The notes under the pieces: model-generated
What the model was told of the DNA's origin: nothing
Databases searched by the model: none
The model's input: the letters and a program-made list of their open reading frames with translations, nothing else
Assembly (NCBI GenBank): GCA_016124645.1
Contig: WGNE01000011.1
Span: 1-45,549, forward strand
Direction: 5' to 3'
DNA length: 45,549 nt
Source of the DNA: Alphaproteobacteria bacterium
GTDB lineage: Bacteria; Pseudomonadota; Alphaproteobacteria; Micavibrionales; UBA2020
Shown here: piece by piece, positions 17,690-27,177 of the stretch
How positions within the stretch are numbered: position 1 is the first letter of the stretch
How the letters are laid out: every line of letters starts with the position of its first letter
Program-made: the position numbers and the translations under genes

Positions 17690-17965
17690 TTAGAGGTTGC
17701 TGTTCCCGCCGTCCTTCTCCATCTGCTCTTTCGCCCGCTTCAGCACGTTCGGCACGACGAAGTAATCGACAACGCCCATGACGAAGATGGCGATGCCGAG
17801 GACGAGGTCGCCGCCCTTCATATCCGGGCCGAAAAGCCGCAGGATGCCGCCGAGGTTGAAAGCGACGGCGACGCCCGCCAGCATCAGCGCGCCGCCGATG
17901 GGGCGGACGATGCGGATCACTTTCCCGATGTGCCGAAGGTTCTTTTCTGTGTCGGTTTCGGCCAT
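17690..17965 (-). CDS. Small membrane protein, two helices
   Basis: The reading frame extends upstream to 18052, but that part lies inside the tRNA-Ala gene, so the ATG at 17965 is chosen. The 91-residue protein has a charged N-terminus (TDTEKNLRHIGK), two hydrophobic helices (about residues 20-42 and 50-68) and a charged C-terminus (LKRAKEQMEKDGG). It resembles many unnamed inner-membrane proteins of this class. I cannot assign a function. Confidence 0.65.
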   Translation of the reverse strand: MAETDTEKNLRHIGKVIRIVRPIGGALMLAGVAVAFNLGGILRLFGPDMKGGDLVLGIAIFVMGVVDYFVVPNVLKRAKEQMEKDGGNSNL

Positions 17966-18007
17966 GCGAAATCCTCTTGCGTCTGTGAAATGCGGGAATG
18001 GGGGGAA

Positions 18008-18083
18008 TGGTGGAGCTGAACGGGATCGAACCGTCGACCTCCTGCATGCCATGCAGGCGCTCTCCCAGCTGAGCTACAGCCCC
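18008..18083 (-). tRNA. tRNA-Ala (anticodon GGC)
   Basis: Read on the minus strand this 76-base gene begins GGGGCTG and ends CAGCTCC-A-CCA, giving a seven-pair acceptor stem with one G-U pair and an encoded CCA end. The D arm has GTAGCTCAGCTGGGAGAGC. The anticodon stem CCTGC/GCAGG encloses ATGGCAT, so the anticodon is GGC, reading alanine codons GCC and GCU. The T arm has GGTTCGATCCC. All arms are intact. Confidence 0.97.
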
Positions 18084-18203
18084 ATCTTAAAAGGGACTTT
18101 GAACATAAGGCGGCGGCGACTTTGATTCAAGAAGAATCTGCGCACAGGGCAAGACGAGCAAATGCCCATTCATTTCAATGTCTTGAAGGGTTCTGACCCG
18201 TTT

Positions 18204-18962
18204 TCAGCCCTTGCGCTGGCCCAGCAGCATCAGCAGGTATTGCGAGAGGATGAGGAAATTGAAGTACAGGCCGAAGGCGTTCAGGAAGGCGTGGCGGCCC
18301 TCCAGCGTGTGCGGCCCCTCGATCTTGTAGCCGTCGCGCATGTTCTGCGTTTCCCATGCGGCAAGGCCGGTGAAGCAGGTGGTGCCCACCGCGGCGGTCA
18401 CGAAATCCCAGACCGCGCTGCGCCCTTCGATAAGCCCCGCCGCATGGCCGAGGCCGGAGACGACCCAGGCGATGAAGAGCCCGGTCAGCCCCATGCCCAT
18501 GAACACCGCCATGCCGTGCAGGTCGCGCTTGGTGCGGTGCCCGTAAAGGCTGACAGCCGAAAACAGCGCGATGCAGCAGATGAAGGTATTGACGATGCTG
18601 ACGGAGGTATAGACCTCGAAGATATAGGAAAAGGTCACGCCCATCACGGCGCAGAAACCGTAGAAGGCGGCCTGCAGCATTTTGGCGGGCATTTTTTTCA
18701 GCGCGCTTTCGAAAAGTCCGATGAAGAGAAAGCCGAAGATGAACAGGAAGCGCAGCGGCGTGTCGAAGCAAAGGTTATACAGCGCGTCCACATGCGCGAC
18801 CAGCCATGCAGTCATGGCGGTGACGGCGAGTCCGGTGGTGAGGATGTAATAGACCCGCTGCAGCCCCGCGTGCAAAACGGGATCGGCGGCCTCGATGGGG
18901 GAAGCGTTCAGCACGGCGGCCTGCGCCTGCGCGCGCGGTCTTGAAAGACGCTCGTCATTCAT
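18204..18962 (-). CDS. Bax inhibitor-1/YccA family membrane protein
   Basis: This 252-residue protein has a hydrophilic N-terminus of about 35 residues followed by seven hydrophobic segments. The end, AFGLYFNFLILSQYLLMLLG, is the characteristic final helix of the BI-1 (UPF0005) family, and AAFYGFCAVMGVTFSYIFEVY fits the middle of the family. Members are inner-membrane proteins linked to calcium leak or FtsH-dependent quality control; the role here is unknown. It stands alone between tRNA-Ala and the ybbP operon, all on the minus strand, with its own candidate promoter near 19010. Confidence 0.85.
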   Translation of the reverse strand: MNDERLSRPRAQAQAAVLNASPIEAADPVLHAGLQRVYYILTTGLAVTAMTAWLVAHVDALYNLCFDTPLRFLFIFGFLFIGLFESALKKMPAKMLQAAFYGFCAVMGVTFSYIFEVYTSVSIVNTFICCIALFSAVSLYGHRTKRDLHGMAVFMGMGLTGLFIAWVVSGLGHAAGLIEGRSAVWDFVTAAVGTTCFTGLAAWETQNMRDGYKIEGPHTLEGRHAFLNAFGLYFNFLILSQYLLMLLGQRKG

Positions 18963-19009
18963 GCTTGTTGTCCTTTCCCCCGGCTGGCATATTTCTGATC
19001 GCAGCTTTC

Positions 19010-19015
19010 ATTATA
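19010..19015 (-). promoter_or_regulatory. Candidate -10 box upstream of the Bax inhibitor-1 family gene
   Basis: The minus strand reads TATAAT here, 48 bases before the ATG at 18962, inside an A+T-rich gap between two minus-strand genes. No good -35 box is seen at the usual distance. Confidence 0.4.
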
Positions 19016-19096
19016 CTATAAAACGCGGTTTTTCGCAGCCCCCGTGCAGACAACATGCTGTTTATAAATGATATTTTATGGACAAGCGGGGCGTTT

Positions 19097-21664
19097 TCAC
19101 TGGTTGCGCAGGTAGGGCGCGGGATTCTGCCGCAGCGCGCGCCATGTGCCGAAGAACCCCGCCAGCAGCGTGAAGCCAAGGCTGAGCCCCGTGACGGCGA
19201 GCAGCGATTGCAGGCTGAAGACCCAGTGGATGTTCAGGATATAATGCAGCATGGCGAAGGAGGCGAGGGCGCCCAGCGCCGCCGCGATGAAGACCGTCAT
19301 CATCCCCAGCAGCGCGTATTCCAGCAGGAACGTTTTCAAAATGCGCCCGCGCGTCGCGCCCAGCACTTTCAGGATCACCGCGTCATAGACGTGCCGGCGC
19401 CGCGCCGCCGCGATGCCGCCCGCCAGCACCAGCATGCCCGCCAGCAGGGTGACGAGGGCGCTCACCCGTATCGCCTGCGCGACCGCGCTCACGAAGACCC
19501 CGGCGGTCTGCAGCATGTCCTTCACGCGGATGACGGTGACGCCGGGGAATTTCTGCGCCACCGCGTTTTGCAGCGCGACCTGTTCGTCATCGGGCGCGAT
19601 GAGGGTGGCGATGACGCTGTGCGGCGCGTCTTCCAGCACGCCGGGGGCGAAGGTGACGGCGAAGTTGAGCGTGAAGCTCGCCCAGTCCACCTCCCGCACG
19701 TTCTTCACCACCGCGTCGATGTCCATGCCGAGGATATTGACGGTGAGATGCGCGCCCACGCCGATACCGAAAGCGTCCGCCACGTCGGTCGCGATGGAGA
19801 CGGCGGGCGGGCCTTTATAGTTTTCGCCCCACCATTCCCCCGCGATCACGCGGCTGTATTGCGGCAGCCGGTCGGTATAGGTGAAGCCCCGGTCCGCGCT
19901 GATGACCCAGCTTTTCGAGCTGTCGATGAGGGCTTTTCGCGCATCCACCCCGTTGACCGAGACGATGCGCCCGCGAAAGGACGGCGTCGTCAGCAGCTTG
20001 CGCGCGCCGGGAAAGCTTTTCACCAGCGCGGCGAAGGCGGGCGCGTCCGCCGTCTGCAGGTCGAGGAAGAAGAAGGACGGCGCGTCCTTCACCGCGTCTT
20101 CCGCCAGCAGGCGGGAGAAATTGTGCTCCACCTGCGAAATCGCGATCAGCACGGTGAGGCCGAGGCCGAGCGAGAGCACGATGCCCGTCGTCACGTTGCC
20201 CGGCCGGTGCAGGTTCGCCGCCGCCATGCGCAGCTCGGGCGAAAGCCTGCCCGCCATGGTCTTTTGCAGGCGTTTCAGCAGGGATTTGAGCAGCGCGGCG
20301 CAGGCGAAGAACAGGCCGAAGGCCAGCGTCGCGCCCGCCACGAAGTTCAGCGCGAAATGCGTGTCCGACGCGCTGGCCACGGCCAGCCATGCCAGCAGCA
20401 AGGCGGAAAGCGCCGTGCCCTCCACGATGCCGGGGGCGGGGCGGCCGGTCGCGGGCAGCACCGCGTCGCGGAACAAATCGGCGGGCGTCACGCTCACCGC
20501 GCGGCCGATGGGCCAGAGGCTGAAGGTCAGCGTGGTCAGATACCCGAAGAGCGCGGCGGTCAGCAGCGCGGAAGGATAGATGCCCGTGCCGCTGCTCAAG
20601 GACAGCCGCGCGGTCACGAAGCTCGCGCCCGCAATCCCGCCCGCCGCGCCCAGCAAAAGCCCCGCCGCACGAAAAGCCCGGACGCGCCCAGCGATTTCAG
20701 CGTCGCGATATGCGGCAGCTTGGTGTCCAGAAAGCCGCGCACCGCGTTCGACACGCCGACCCCGCCGACCAGCAAAGTCGTGAGCCCGATGAGGGTGAGG
20801 AAGAAGGTGAGGCGCGAGATCAGCCGCTCCATCCCGCCCGAGGGACGGTAGCAGTCGCGCAGGTGCCGGCCGGGGCCGGGGAATTTCTTTTGAATCCCCG
20901 CCTCGATTTTCTGCAGCGCGCGCGGGCCGGTCATTTTCTCCTGCGCGGCGGTCAGGGCGACGGCCTCCTTGTAGGTCACGCGGCTGCCGGGCACGACCAG
21001 CTTCGCCGCCTCCATGGTCGAAAGCGCGACGAGCACGCGCGGGGCCAGCATATAGCCGCTCGCGCTGATGCGGTCGGGCTCCTTGCCCACCACGCCGCGC
21101 ACGATGTATTCCTGCGCGCCGACGCCGATTTTATCACCCTCTTTCAGGTGCAGCCGCGCCATGACCGCGTCTTCCACCACCGCGCCGGGCAAGCCTGTTT
21201 TCGTTTTCGGGCTGCAAAAGTTTCGCGAGCGCGCGCGCGTCCAGCTCCCGCCCGTCCGCGAGACTGTATGTGCCGTAAAGCGGGTAGTTTTCATCCACCG
21301 CTTTCAATTCGCTCAGGGTCGCGTCGGCGCCTCCCTTGGGTCCCTTTTCCGCGCGGGCCATGGCGACCATATTCAGCACCCGCGCGGTCCTGCCCAGCGT
21401 TTTCAGATATTGCGCCACGGGCGGGGCCTGCGGCTTGTAGATGGAATAAAGCGCGATGTCCCCGCCCAGCACGCTGCGCCCGTCGCGGCGCAAACTGTCG
21501 GTCAGCCCGGCGGAAAGCGATTGTATGGTCGCGATCGCCCCCACGCCCAGCACGAGGCAGGCGAGAAAGACGTAAAACCCCGAAAGCCCCGCGCGCATTT
21601 CGCGCCGCGCATAGGAAAGGGCGAGCCGGAAGGAATTTTGCGGCGAATTTTGCGACACGATCAT
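19097..21664 (-). pseudogene. ybbP: ybbP-like ABC transporter permease, broken by two compensating frameshifts
   Basis: The span codes for an FtsX/YbbP-type permease of about 855 residues, but in three pieces. The first piece (21664 to about 21200) carries an N-terminal helix after [13 protein letters not shown] and the start of the periplasmic domain. The middle piece (about 21200 to 20660) is one base out of frame and holds the first FtsX core (MERLISRLTFFLTLIGLTTL). The last piece (about 20660 to 19097) returns to the first frame and holds the second core and a final RALRQNPAPYLRNQ. The shifts lie at the GAAAACGAAAACAGG and CGGGGCTTTTG runs. It may be a real pseudogene or reflect sequence errors. 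It starts in an ATGA overlap with ybbA. Confidence 0.8.
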
Positions 21665-22362
21665 GCGGGCGTTTCTATCTTGCCGTCGCGGATATGGACG
21701 ATGGAATCGCATTGCCCGGCCAGCGCGGCGTCATGCGTGACCATGACCAGCGTCGCGCCCCGGCTTTTGGCGAGGTCGAACATGGTCTTCGTCACCTGCG
21801 CGCCCGTTTCGGCGTCGAGGTTGCCGGTCGGCTCGTCGGCCAGTATCAGGCGCGGCGCGGGGGCGAAGGCGCGGGCGATGGCCACGCGCTGTTGCTCCCC
21901 GCCCGAAAGCTGGCCGGGGTAATGCGTGGTGCGGTGGGAAAGCCCCACGGCGTCCAATGCCTCCTTCGCCTTCTCGAAGGCCCGCTTTTCCCCCGCCAGC
22001 TCCAGCGGCACGGCCACGTTCTCGAGCGCGGTCATGGTGGGGATGAGGTGGAAGTTCTGGAAGATGATGCCGATGTTGTCGCGGCGAAAGCTCGCCAGCG
22101 CGTCCTCGTCCAGCCCCGAAAAATCCTGCCCGGCCACGGCGACATGGCCGGTGGTGGGCTTTTCGAGCCCGCCCAGCACCATGAGCAGCGTCGTCTTGCC
22201 CGAGCCCGAGGGCCCCATGATGCCCACGCTGCGCGCGGCGGGCAGGCTCAGGCTGATGTCCTTGAGAATATGGACGTCCCCCGCGTCGCTTTTCAGGTTT
22301 AAATCCACGTGCGTCAGGCTTAGAATGGCCCCGGTTTCATTTTCGGCAACTGAGGATGTCAT
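21661..22362 (-). CDS. ybbA: ABC transporter ATP-binding protein (YbbA/LolD type)
   Basis: This 233-residue ATPase has Walker [10 protein letters not shown] at about 50-58, the Q-loop in [11 protein letters not shown], signature LSGGEQQR, Walker [13 protein letters not shown] and the H-loop VMVTHD. Its close fit to the LolD/MacB/YbbA group and its coupling to a YbbP-like permease make it the motor of a YbbAP-type complex, thought to extract hydrophobic compounds from the membrane. It is divergent from tesA, as in Escherichia coli. Its ATG overlaps the tesA ATG by two bases within CATG. Confidence 0.92.
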   Translation of the reverse strand: MTSSVAENETGAILSLTHVDLNLKSDAGDVHILKDISLSLPAARSVGIMGPSGSGKTTLLMVLGGLEKPTTGHVAVAGQDFSGLDEDALASFRRDNIGIIFQNFHLIPTMTALENVAVPLELAGEKRAFEKAKEALDAVGLSHRTTHYPGQLSGGEQQRVAIARAFAPAPRLILADEPTGNLDAETGAQVTKTMFDLAKSRGATLVMVTHDAALAGQCDSIVHIRDGKIETPA

Positions 22363-23152
22363 GCGCGGCTTCTTTCGTCAAAAGAGACAGGACCTTCTAT
22401 TGGTTATAGGTCTGTTTTTGTCTTTTTCAATCATAACCTTGTGTAATCCCCGCACCGTTTTGGCGCAAGATGCGGCGGGCAAGGACGTGCCGCCGAAAGC
22501 CGCGCAAAAAACCGTTATGGTATTCGGTGACAGCCTCGTCGCGGGCTACGGGCTGCAGCCCGAACAGGCCTTCCCCGCAAGGCTGCAGGCCGCGCTGGAG
22601 AAAAAGGGCGAAAACGTCAAGGTCGTCAACGCGGGCGTGTCGGGCGATACGACGGCGGACGGGCTGAACCGGCTGGACTGGATGCTGAAGACCAAGCCGC
22701 AATACGTCATCCTCGTGCTAGGCGGCAACGACATGCTGCGCCACCTCGACCCCAAGCTGACCGCGTCGAACCTCGATAAGATCATGCGGATGCTGCACAA
22801 CCGGCATATTCCCGTGCTCATCGCGGGCATGCAGGCCTTCACCAACATGGGCTATATCTTCGGCGACGCCTACCTGCAGATGTACAAGGAGCTTGCGAAG
22901 AAATACGATGCGGTCTATTACGCCTTCTTCCTCGACGGCGTGGCGACGGAACCGATGCTCAACCAAGAGGACGGGCTGCACCCGAACGAGGCGGGCGTCG
23001 GGATCATCGTGAAGAAGATCATGCCCACGGTCGAAAAACTGCTGGCGCGCCCGCCCGCGACATATGACGCCGCCGCGCCTGAAGAAGCGCCGACGGATAC
23101 GAAACAGGAAGAGCAAAAAGAAAAACAAGAAGAAGAAACAAAGGACAAATAA
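22361..23152 (+). CDS. tesA: GDSL esterase/lysophospholipase (TesA-like)
   Basis: The start is ATG 22361, preceded by GAGGA at 22352-22356. Residues 1-36 look like a signal peptide (basic N-terminus, helix LLLVIGLFLSFSIITL, cleavage near VLAQ), so the enzyme is periplasmic. The SGNH blocks are present: FGDSLVAGYG with nucleophile S58, NAGVSGDTT, LGGNDMLR and DGLHPNEAG. It hydrolyses acyl-CoA or lysophospholipid esters in known relatives. Unusually, about 35 residues of Ala/Glu/Lys/Gln-rich tail follow the domain. It is divergent from ybbA, a classic pairing. Confidence 0.9.
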   Translation: MRGFFRQKRQDLLLVIGLFLSFSIITLCNPRTVLAQDAAGKDVPPKAAQKTVMVFGDSLVAGYGLQPEQAFPARLQAALEKKGENVKVVNAGVSGDTTADGLNRLDWMLKTKPQYVILVLGGNDMLRHLDPKLTASNLDKIMRMLHNRHIPVLIAGMQAFTNMGYIFGDAYLQMYKELAKKYDAVYYAFFLDGVATEPMLNQEDGLHPNEAGVGIIVKKIMPTVEKLLARPPATYDAAAPEEAPTDTKQEEQKEKQEEETKDK

Positions 23153-24199
23153 ATGGAATACCGCAAACTCGGCGGCACGGACGTCAACGTCTCCCTCATC
23201 TGCCTTGGCACCATGACCTTCGGCGAGCAAAACACGCAGGAGGAAGGCTTCGCCCAGATGGACTACGCGCTGGAACAGGGTGTGAACTTCTTCGACACGG
23301 CGGAGCTCTACGCCGTGCCGCCCCGCGCCGAAACCTACGGCCGGACGGAGGAAATCATCGGCGAATGGTTCAAGGTCTCCGGCAAGCGCAAGGACATCGT
23401 ACTGGCGACGAAAGTGGCGGGCCCCGCGCCCGGCATGCCGTGGATCCGGGGCGGCAACGCCAAGCTGGAAAAAGAGCAGATCCTGCAGGCCGCGGAAAAC
23501 AGCCTGAAACGCCTGCAGACCGATTACATCGACCTTTACCAGATCCACTGGCCGCAGCGCCCGGTCAACAGCTTCGGCAAGCTGGGCTACGACCAGTCCG
23601 CCGTGAGCGGGATGGAGAGCGACAACATCCTCGAAATCCTCGACGCGCTGGGCGAGCTCATCGACGCGGGAAAGGTGCGCCACGCGGGCCTGTCCAACGA
23701 AACCCCCTGGGGTGTGATGAACTACATCAACCACCACGAAAACAACAGCCTGCCGCGCGTGGTCAGCATCCAGAACGCCTATAGTTTGCTCAATCGCTCC
23801 TTCGAGGTGGGCCTTGCCGAGGTCGCCCTGCAGGAAAACGTGGGGTTGCTGGCCTATTCGCCGCTGGCGGCGGGCACGCTCTCGGGCAAATACCTTGCAG
23901 GCGCGGTGCCCAAGGGCTCGCGCTGGGACATCGACACGCGCACCTCGCGCTACAAGCGGCCCAATCTTGACGACGCGGTCCATGCCTATCTCGACGTCGC
24001 GCAGAAGCACGACCTCGACCCCACGCAGATGGCCATCGCCTTCGTCAATTCGCGGCCCTTCGTCACTTCGACCATCATCGGGGCGACGAAGATGGAACAG
24101 CTTCAATCCAACATCGCGGCGGCGGAGCTGAAACTCGCGCCCGAGGTCGTCACCGACATCAACGGCGTGCACGCGCTCATCTCGAACCCCTGTCCTTAA
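23153..24199 (+). CDS. tas: Aldo/keto reductase, Tas family
   Basis: This 348-residue (alpha/beta)8 NADPH-dependent oxidoreductase starts at the base after the tesA stop. MTFGEQNTQEEG, FFDTAELYAVPPRAET and IDLYQIHWPQRP match the Tas branch, with catalytic Asp and Tyr in the second segment. GLSNETPWGVM and YSPLAAGTLSGKYL contribute the cofactor site. The natural substrate is not known. The direct junction with tesA suggests cotranscription without obvious functional linkage. Confidence 0.9.
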   Translation: MEYRKLGGTDVNVSLICLGTMTFGEQNTQEEGFAQMDYALEQGVNFFDTAELYAVPPRAETYGRTEEIIGEWFKVSGKRKDIVLATKVAGPAPGMPWIRGGNAKLEKEQILQAAENSLKRLQTDYIDLYQIHWPQRPVNSFGKLGYDQSAVSGMESDNILEILDALGELIDAGKVRHAGLSNETPWGVMNYINHHENNSLPRVVSIQNAYSLLNRSFEVGLAEVALQENVGLLAYSPLAAGTLSGKYLAGAVPKGSRWDIDTRTSRYKRPNLDDAVHAYLDVAQKHDLDPTQMAIAFVNSRPFVTSTIIGATKMEQLQSNIAAAELKLAPEVVTDINGVHALISNPCP

Positions 24200-24214
24200 A
24201 AAAGGAGCCCCGCC

Positions 24215-24751
24215 ATGCTGCGCCTTTTCACCGGCCTTTCCCTGCCGCCCGAGATTTCGGCGCAGCTTCACCTCTTGCAGGGCGGGGTGCCGGGCGCGCG
24301 CTGGACGGCGGAGGGGAACTACCACATCACCCTCACCTTCATCGGCGAGGTGGACGAGAACCTCGGTGAGGACATCGACGAGGCGCTCTCCGCCGTAAAA
24401 GTCCCGCCGTTCTCTCTCTCGCTGACCGGCGCGGGCGTCTTCCAGCAGGGCGATGAGCCGAAGGTTCTGTGGATGGGCGTCGGCCATGACGAAACCCTGT
24501 TCCGGCTGAAGGAAAAGACCGACCGCGTGTTCGAGAAATACCGCATCCCCTTCGCCGCGCGCAAATACACGCCCCACGTTACCCTCGCGCGGCTGAAAAA
24601 ACCGGAGGAGGAGAAGCTGGCGGAGTTTCTGGCCGCGCACGGGAGCTTTTCGACGGAATCTTTCGAGGTGAAGAACTTCCTGCTCTACGAAAGCCGCTCC
24701 ACCGCCGACGGCCCGGTCTATGACCCGCTGCGCTCTTACGCGCTGGGGTAA
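24215..24751 (+). CDS. thpR: RNA 2',3'-cyclic phosphodiesterase
   Basis: This 178-residue protein of the 2H phosphoesterase family has its two H-x-T motifs: HITLTFIGEV near residue 37 and HVTLARLKKP near residue 120. The N-terminus LRLFTGLSLPPEI is typical. The enzyme opens 2',3'-cyclic phosphates to 2'-phosphates and was once called 2'-5' RNA ligase. It lies 15 bases after the aldo/keto reductase gene on the same strand and ends 7 bases before the convergent LysR gene. Confidence 0.9.
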   Translation: MLRLFTGLSLPPEISAQLHLLQGGVPGARWTAEGNYHITLTFIGEVDENLGEDIDEALSAVKVPPFSLSLTGAGVFQQGDEPKVLWMGVGHDETLFRLKEKTDRVFEKYRIPFAARKYTPHVTLARLKKPEEEKLAEFLAAHGSFSTESFEVKNFLLYESRSTADGPVYDPLRSYALG

Positions 24752-24758
24752 GTGAAAA

Positions 24759-25718
24759 TCAGGCCGTGAAACGCGCGGGATCGGGTCGGCGGCCGTCCGC
24801 ATATTCCCGGCATCTTTTCTTCAGGTATTCGCGAAACCAGACGTGGTCCTGCGCGCCCCTCTTGCGGGCGTGCCAGACGGCGTAAAGGTCGAGCTGGGGC
24901 AGGTCGAAATCCGTCGTTTCCAGCGTCTTGAAGTTGCTGCCCTCCATGATGATGCCGGCGTCCTGCCGATCGACCATCGCCAGCACGTCCATCTCGCGCA
25001 GCAGGATGATCTCCGAGCCGATGTCGGGCACCATGAGCTGGTTCTCCTGCGCCAGCCCGTGTTTTTTCAGCAGCGTGTCGGCGGTCGAGGGGTGAAAGCC
25101 CGCCGCCACCTTGATGTGCGAGGCCGCGAGAAATTCGTCGCGGCGGATGCGCCCGCTTTCGAAGAAGCGGCTTTTCTCCGAGCACAGGAGGATGAATGCG
25201 CTCGTCATCACCTTTTCCGCCATGAAGTGCTTGGGCAGTTTTTCCGAGACGACGCCGATGTAAATGTCCAGCAACCGGTTTTCGAGGCATTGCAGCGCCT
25301 CCTTCTCCTCGAGGTAGAGAAGGTTGGTGCGGATGCCGGGCCAGGCCTGCATGACATCGACCGACAGCGCTTCCAGCATCAGCCGCGCCTTGAAGAAGGG
25401 GATCGCGACGGAAAATTCCGCGCGCGCCGCCTTGGGGTCGAAATCCTCCGGCCGGTCGGCCGCCAGCAGCTCCAGCCGGTCGAGCGCCTCGCGCGCCTTC
25501 AGGTAATACTGGCGGCAGAAATCCGTGGGCTCGTAGCCGTCGGGGGTGCGGATGAACAGCACGTCGCCCGTCATTTCGCGCAGCTGCTTGAGGTACCACG
25601 ACACGCTGGGCTGGGCGATCCCCAGCTTTTCCGCGGCCAGCACCGTCGTGCCGTGCAGGTACAGGGCCTCCAGCGTAGCGAGCATCATGACGTTGAGTTT
25701 CTTTATTTTTTCTCTCAT
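24759..25718 (-). CDS. LysR-type transcriptional regulator
   Basis: This 319-residue protein has the N-terminal winged helix-turn-helix (about residues 5-65): MLATLEALYLHGTTVLAAEKLGIAQPSVS is close to the LysR consensus, followed by GDVLFIRTPDGYEPT. Residues 90-300 form the periplasmic-binding-like effector domain. It is divergently placed from the ATP-grasp-like gene with a 169-base gap that carries a repeated ATATCAGTA, so it probably controls that gene and itself. The effector is unknown. Confidence 0.88.
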   Translation of the reverse strand: MREKIKKLNVMMLATLEALYLHGTTVLAAEKLGIAQPSVSWYLKQLREMTGDVLFIRTPDGYEPTDFCRQYYLKAREALDRLELLAADRPEDFDPKAARAEFSVAIPFFKARLMLEALSVDVMQAWPGIRTNLLYLEEKEALQCLENRLLDIYIGVVSEKLPKHFMAEKVMTSAFILLCSEKSRFFESGRIRRDEFLAASHIKVAAGFHPSTADTLLKKHGLAQENQLMVPDIGSEIILLREMDVLAMVDRQDAGIIMEGSNFKTLETTDFDLPQLDLYAVWHARKRGAQDHVWFREYLKKRCREYADGRRPDPARFTA

Positions 25719-25737
25719 GGCCCCTCTATATTCGCAT

Positions 25738-25768
25738 ATATCAGTATTTTTGATAGATGATATCAGTA
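25738..25768. promoter_or_regulatory. Candidate LysR operator: two ATATCAGTA copies
   Basis: The nine-base word ATATCAGTA occurs at 25738-25746 and 25760-25768, 22 bases apart (about two helical turns). The second overlaps the palindrome TGATATCA at 25758-25765. The site lies between the divergent LysR and ATP-grasp-like genes, where autoregulatory LysR sites are expected. Confidence 0.4.
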
Positions 25769-25887
25769 ATTATTATTATACTTGTTTATCATAACCCGGT
25801 AGTTTTGTGGACATGCCGCGGCGCAAAGGCCATGAAGGCCCGCCGCGCAAGGATACAAACGAGAATACCAAGACGGGGGCCTGCGCC

Positions 25888-27150
25888 ATGTTCCGCGACG
25901 AATTCAACGAAAACAGCCATGTCTATTCCGACGAGCGGCACGCGGAATTCCTGCGCCGCATCGAAGACAAGAACGGCCCCTGCGGCTACCGCCTCGGCGA
26001 GCTGCCGATTTTGCTCTCCCGAAAGCTGATGGAGCGGATGGTCGAAGGCGGCCGGGAAATCATCATGCAGGGCATGGACCCCGCCCTCCTGCCCGCGCTC
26101 GACGAATACGTGCCGGAAAAATGCCGCGTGTCCAACGCGCCCGACCACCCCAGCTTCATCCTCGTCGATTACGCGCTCATCCGCGACGACAACGGCGATC
26201 TCGCGCCCCGGCTCATCGAGTTTCAGGGCGTGGGGGCGCATCTGGCGTGGCTGGCGGATGCGGCGGAAACCTATAAAGAGGTCTATAGCCTCGGCGACGC
26301 CTTCAAATACGCGCTGAGCGCGCAGGACCGCCCCGGCTACGACGAACAGATCCGCAAGGCCATCGTCGGAAACCACGACCCGAAAAACGTGGTGCTGATG
26401 GAAATCGACCCCTGGAACCAGGGCACGCGCATGGATTTCGTCGCCACGCAGAACCTGCTGGGCATCAAGGTGCTGGACGTGACCGACGCGATCAAGCGCG
26501 GCGACAAGCTCTACTACCTCGACGACGACGGGCGGGAGGTCAGGATCGAGCGCATCTACAGCCGCATGGCGATGGACGAATTCGACAGCCGCGACATCGC
26601 GGACAAGGCGGGCTTCAGGCTCAACGACGAACTGGACGTCGAATGGGCGGGCGAGCCCGTATGGCAGCACCGCATGAGCAAGGCGGTCCTGCCCTATATC
26701 GACCACCCGCTTGCGCTCAAGGCGCGGCTGCTTTCCGACGGCGCGGCGCCGGACGATCTTGAAAACTATGTCCTGAAGCCGCTTTTCGGGCGCGGCGGCG
26801 CGGGGGTCGTCATCGACGTTACGCCCGAAGACCTCGCGAAGATCCCGCGAGAAGAGCGTGGCGAATGGCTCTTGATGGAAAAGGTCGAATACGCGCAATG
26901 CATCCAGACGCCCGACCCCGCGGTGACGGCGGGGGCGGAGGTGCGCATTCTCTTCACATGGGACGACGAGGGGCTGAAGCCCGCTATCATGATGGGGCGC
27001 GTCACCGGCGGCAAGATCGCCAACCTGTCCTACAACAACGACAAATTCCTCGGCCTTTCGCCCGTGCTCTACGTCGAGCCGGAAGCGCAAAAAGACGGCG
27101 TGAAAAACGGCAAGCCGCCGAAACCCGGCAGCACGCCGGTGTTGGGGTAG
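25888..27150 (+). CDS. ATP-grasp-like protein of unknown substrate
   Basis: The start is taken at ATG 25888 (GGGGG 9 bases upstream); in-frame GTG 25807 and ATG 25813 exist but have no ribosome site. The 420-residue soluble protein has RLIEFQGVGAHLAWLAD in its first half and, in its second half, YVLKPLFGRGGAGVVI, a Lys-x-x-x-Gly-rich loop like that of ATP-grasp ligases, then EWLLMEKVEY. The order recalls glutathionylspermidine-synthase-like or circularly permuted ATP-grasp folds. The family is not certain. It is divergent from a LysR gene, its likely regulator. Confidence 0.6.
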   Translation: MFRDEFNENSHVYSDERHAEFLRRIEDKNGPCGYRLGELPILLSRKLMERMVEGGREIIMQGMDPALLPALDEYVPEKCRVSNAPDHPSFILVDYALIRDDNGDLAPRLIEFQGVGAHLAWLADAAETYKEVYSLGDAFKYALSAQDRPGYDEQIRKAIVGNHDPKNVVLMEIDPWNQGTRMDFVATQNLLGIKVLDVTDAIKRGDKLYYLDDDGREVRIERIYSRMAMDEFDSRDIADKAGFRLNDELDVEWAGEPVWQHRMSKAVLPYIDHPLALKARLLSDGAAPDDLENYVLKPLFGRGGAGVVIDVTPEDLAKIPREERGEWLLMEKVEYAQCIQTPDPAVTAGAEVRILFTWDDEGLKPAIMMGRVTGGKIANLSYNNDKFLGLSPVLYVEPEAQKDGVKNGKPPKPGSTPVLG

Positions 27151-27177
27151 GCGCGGGGCTTTGCTTTCAGCGAAAAA

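Noticed and set aside
17966-18052. Upstream extension of the 91-residue membrane protein
   Set aside because: This part lies within the tRNA-Ala gene, so a start there would place coding sequence over the tRNA.
22718-24802. A 694-codon open frame on the minus strand opposite tesA, tas and thpR
   Set aside because: It crosses three real genes with strong motifs and shows none itself.
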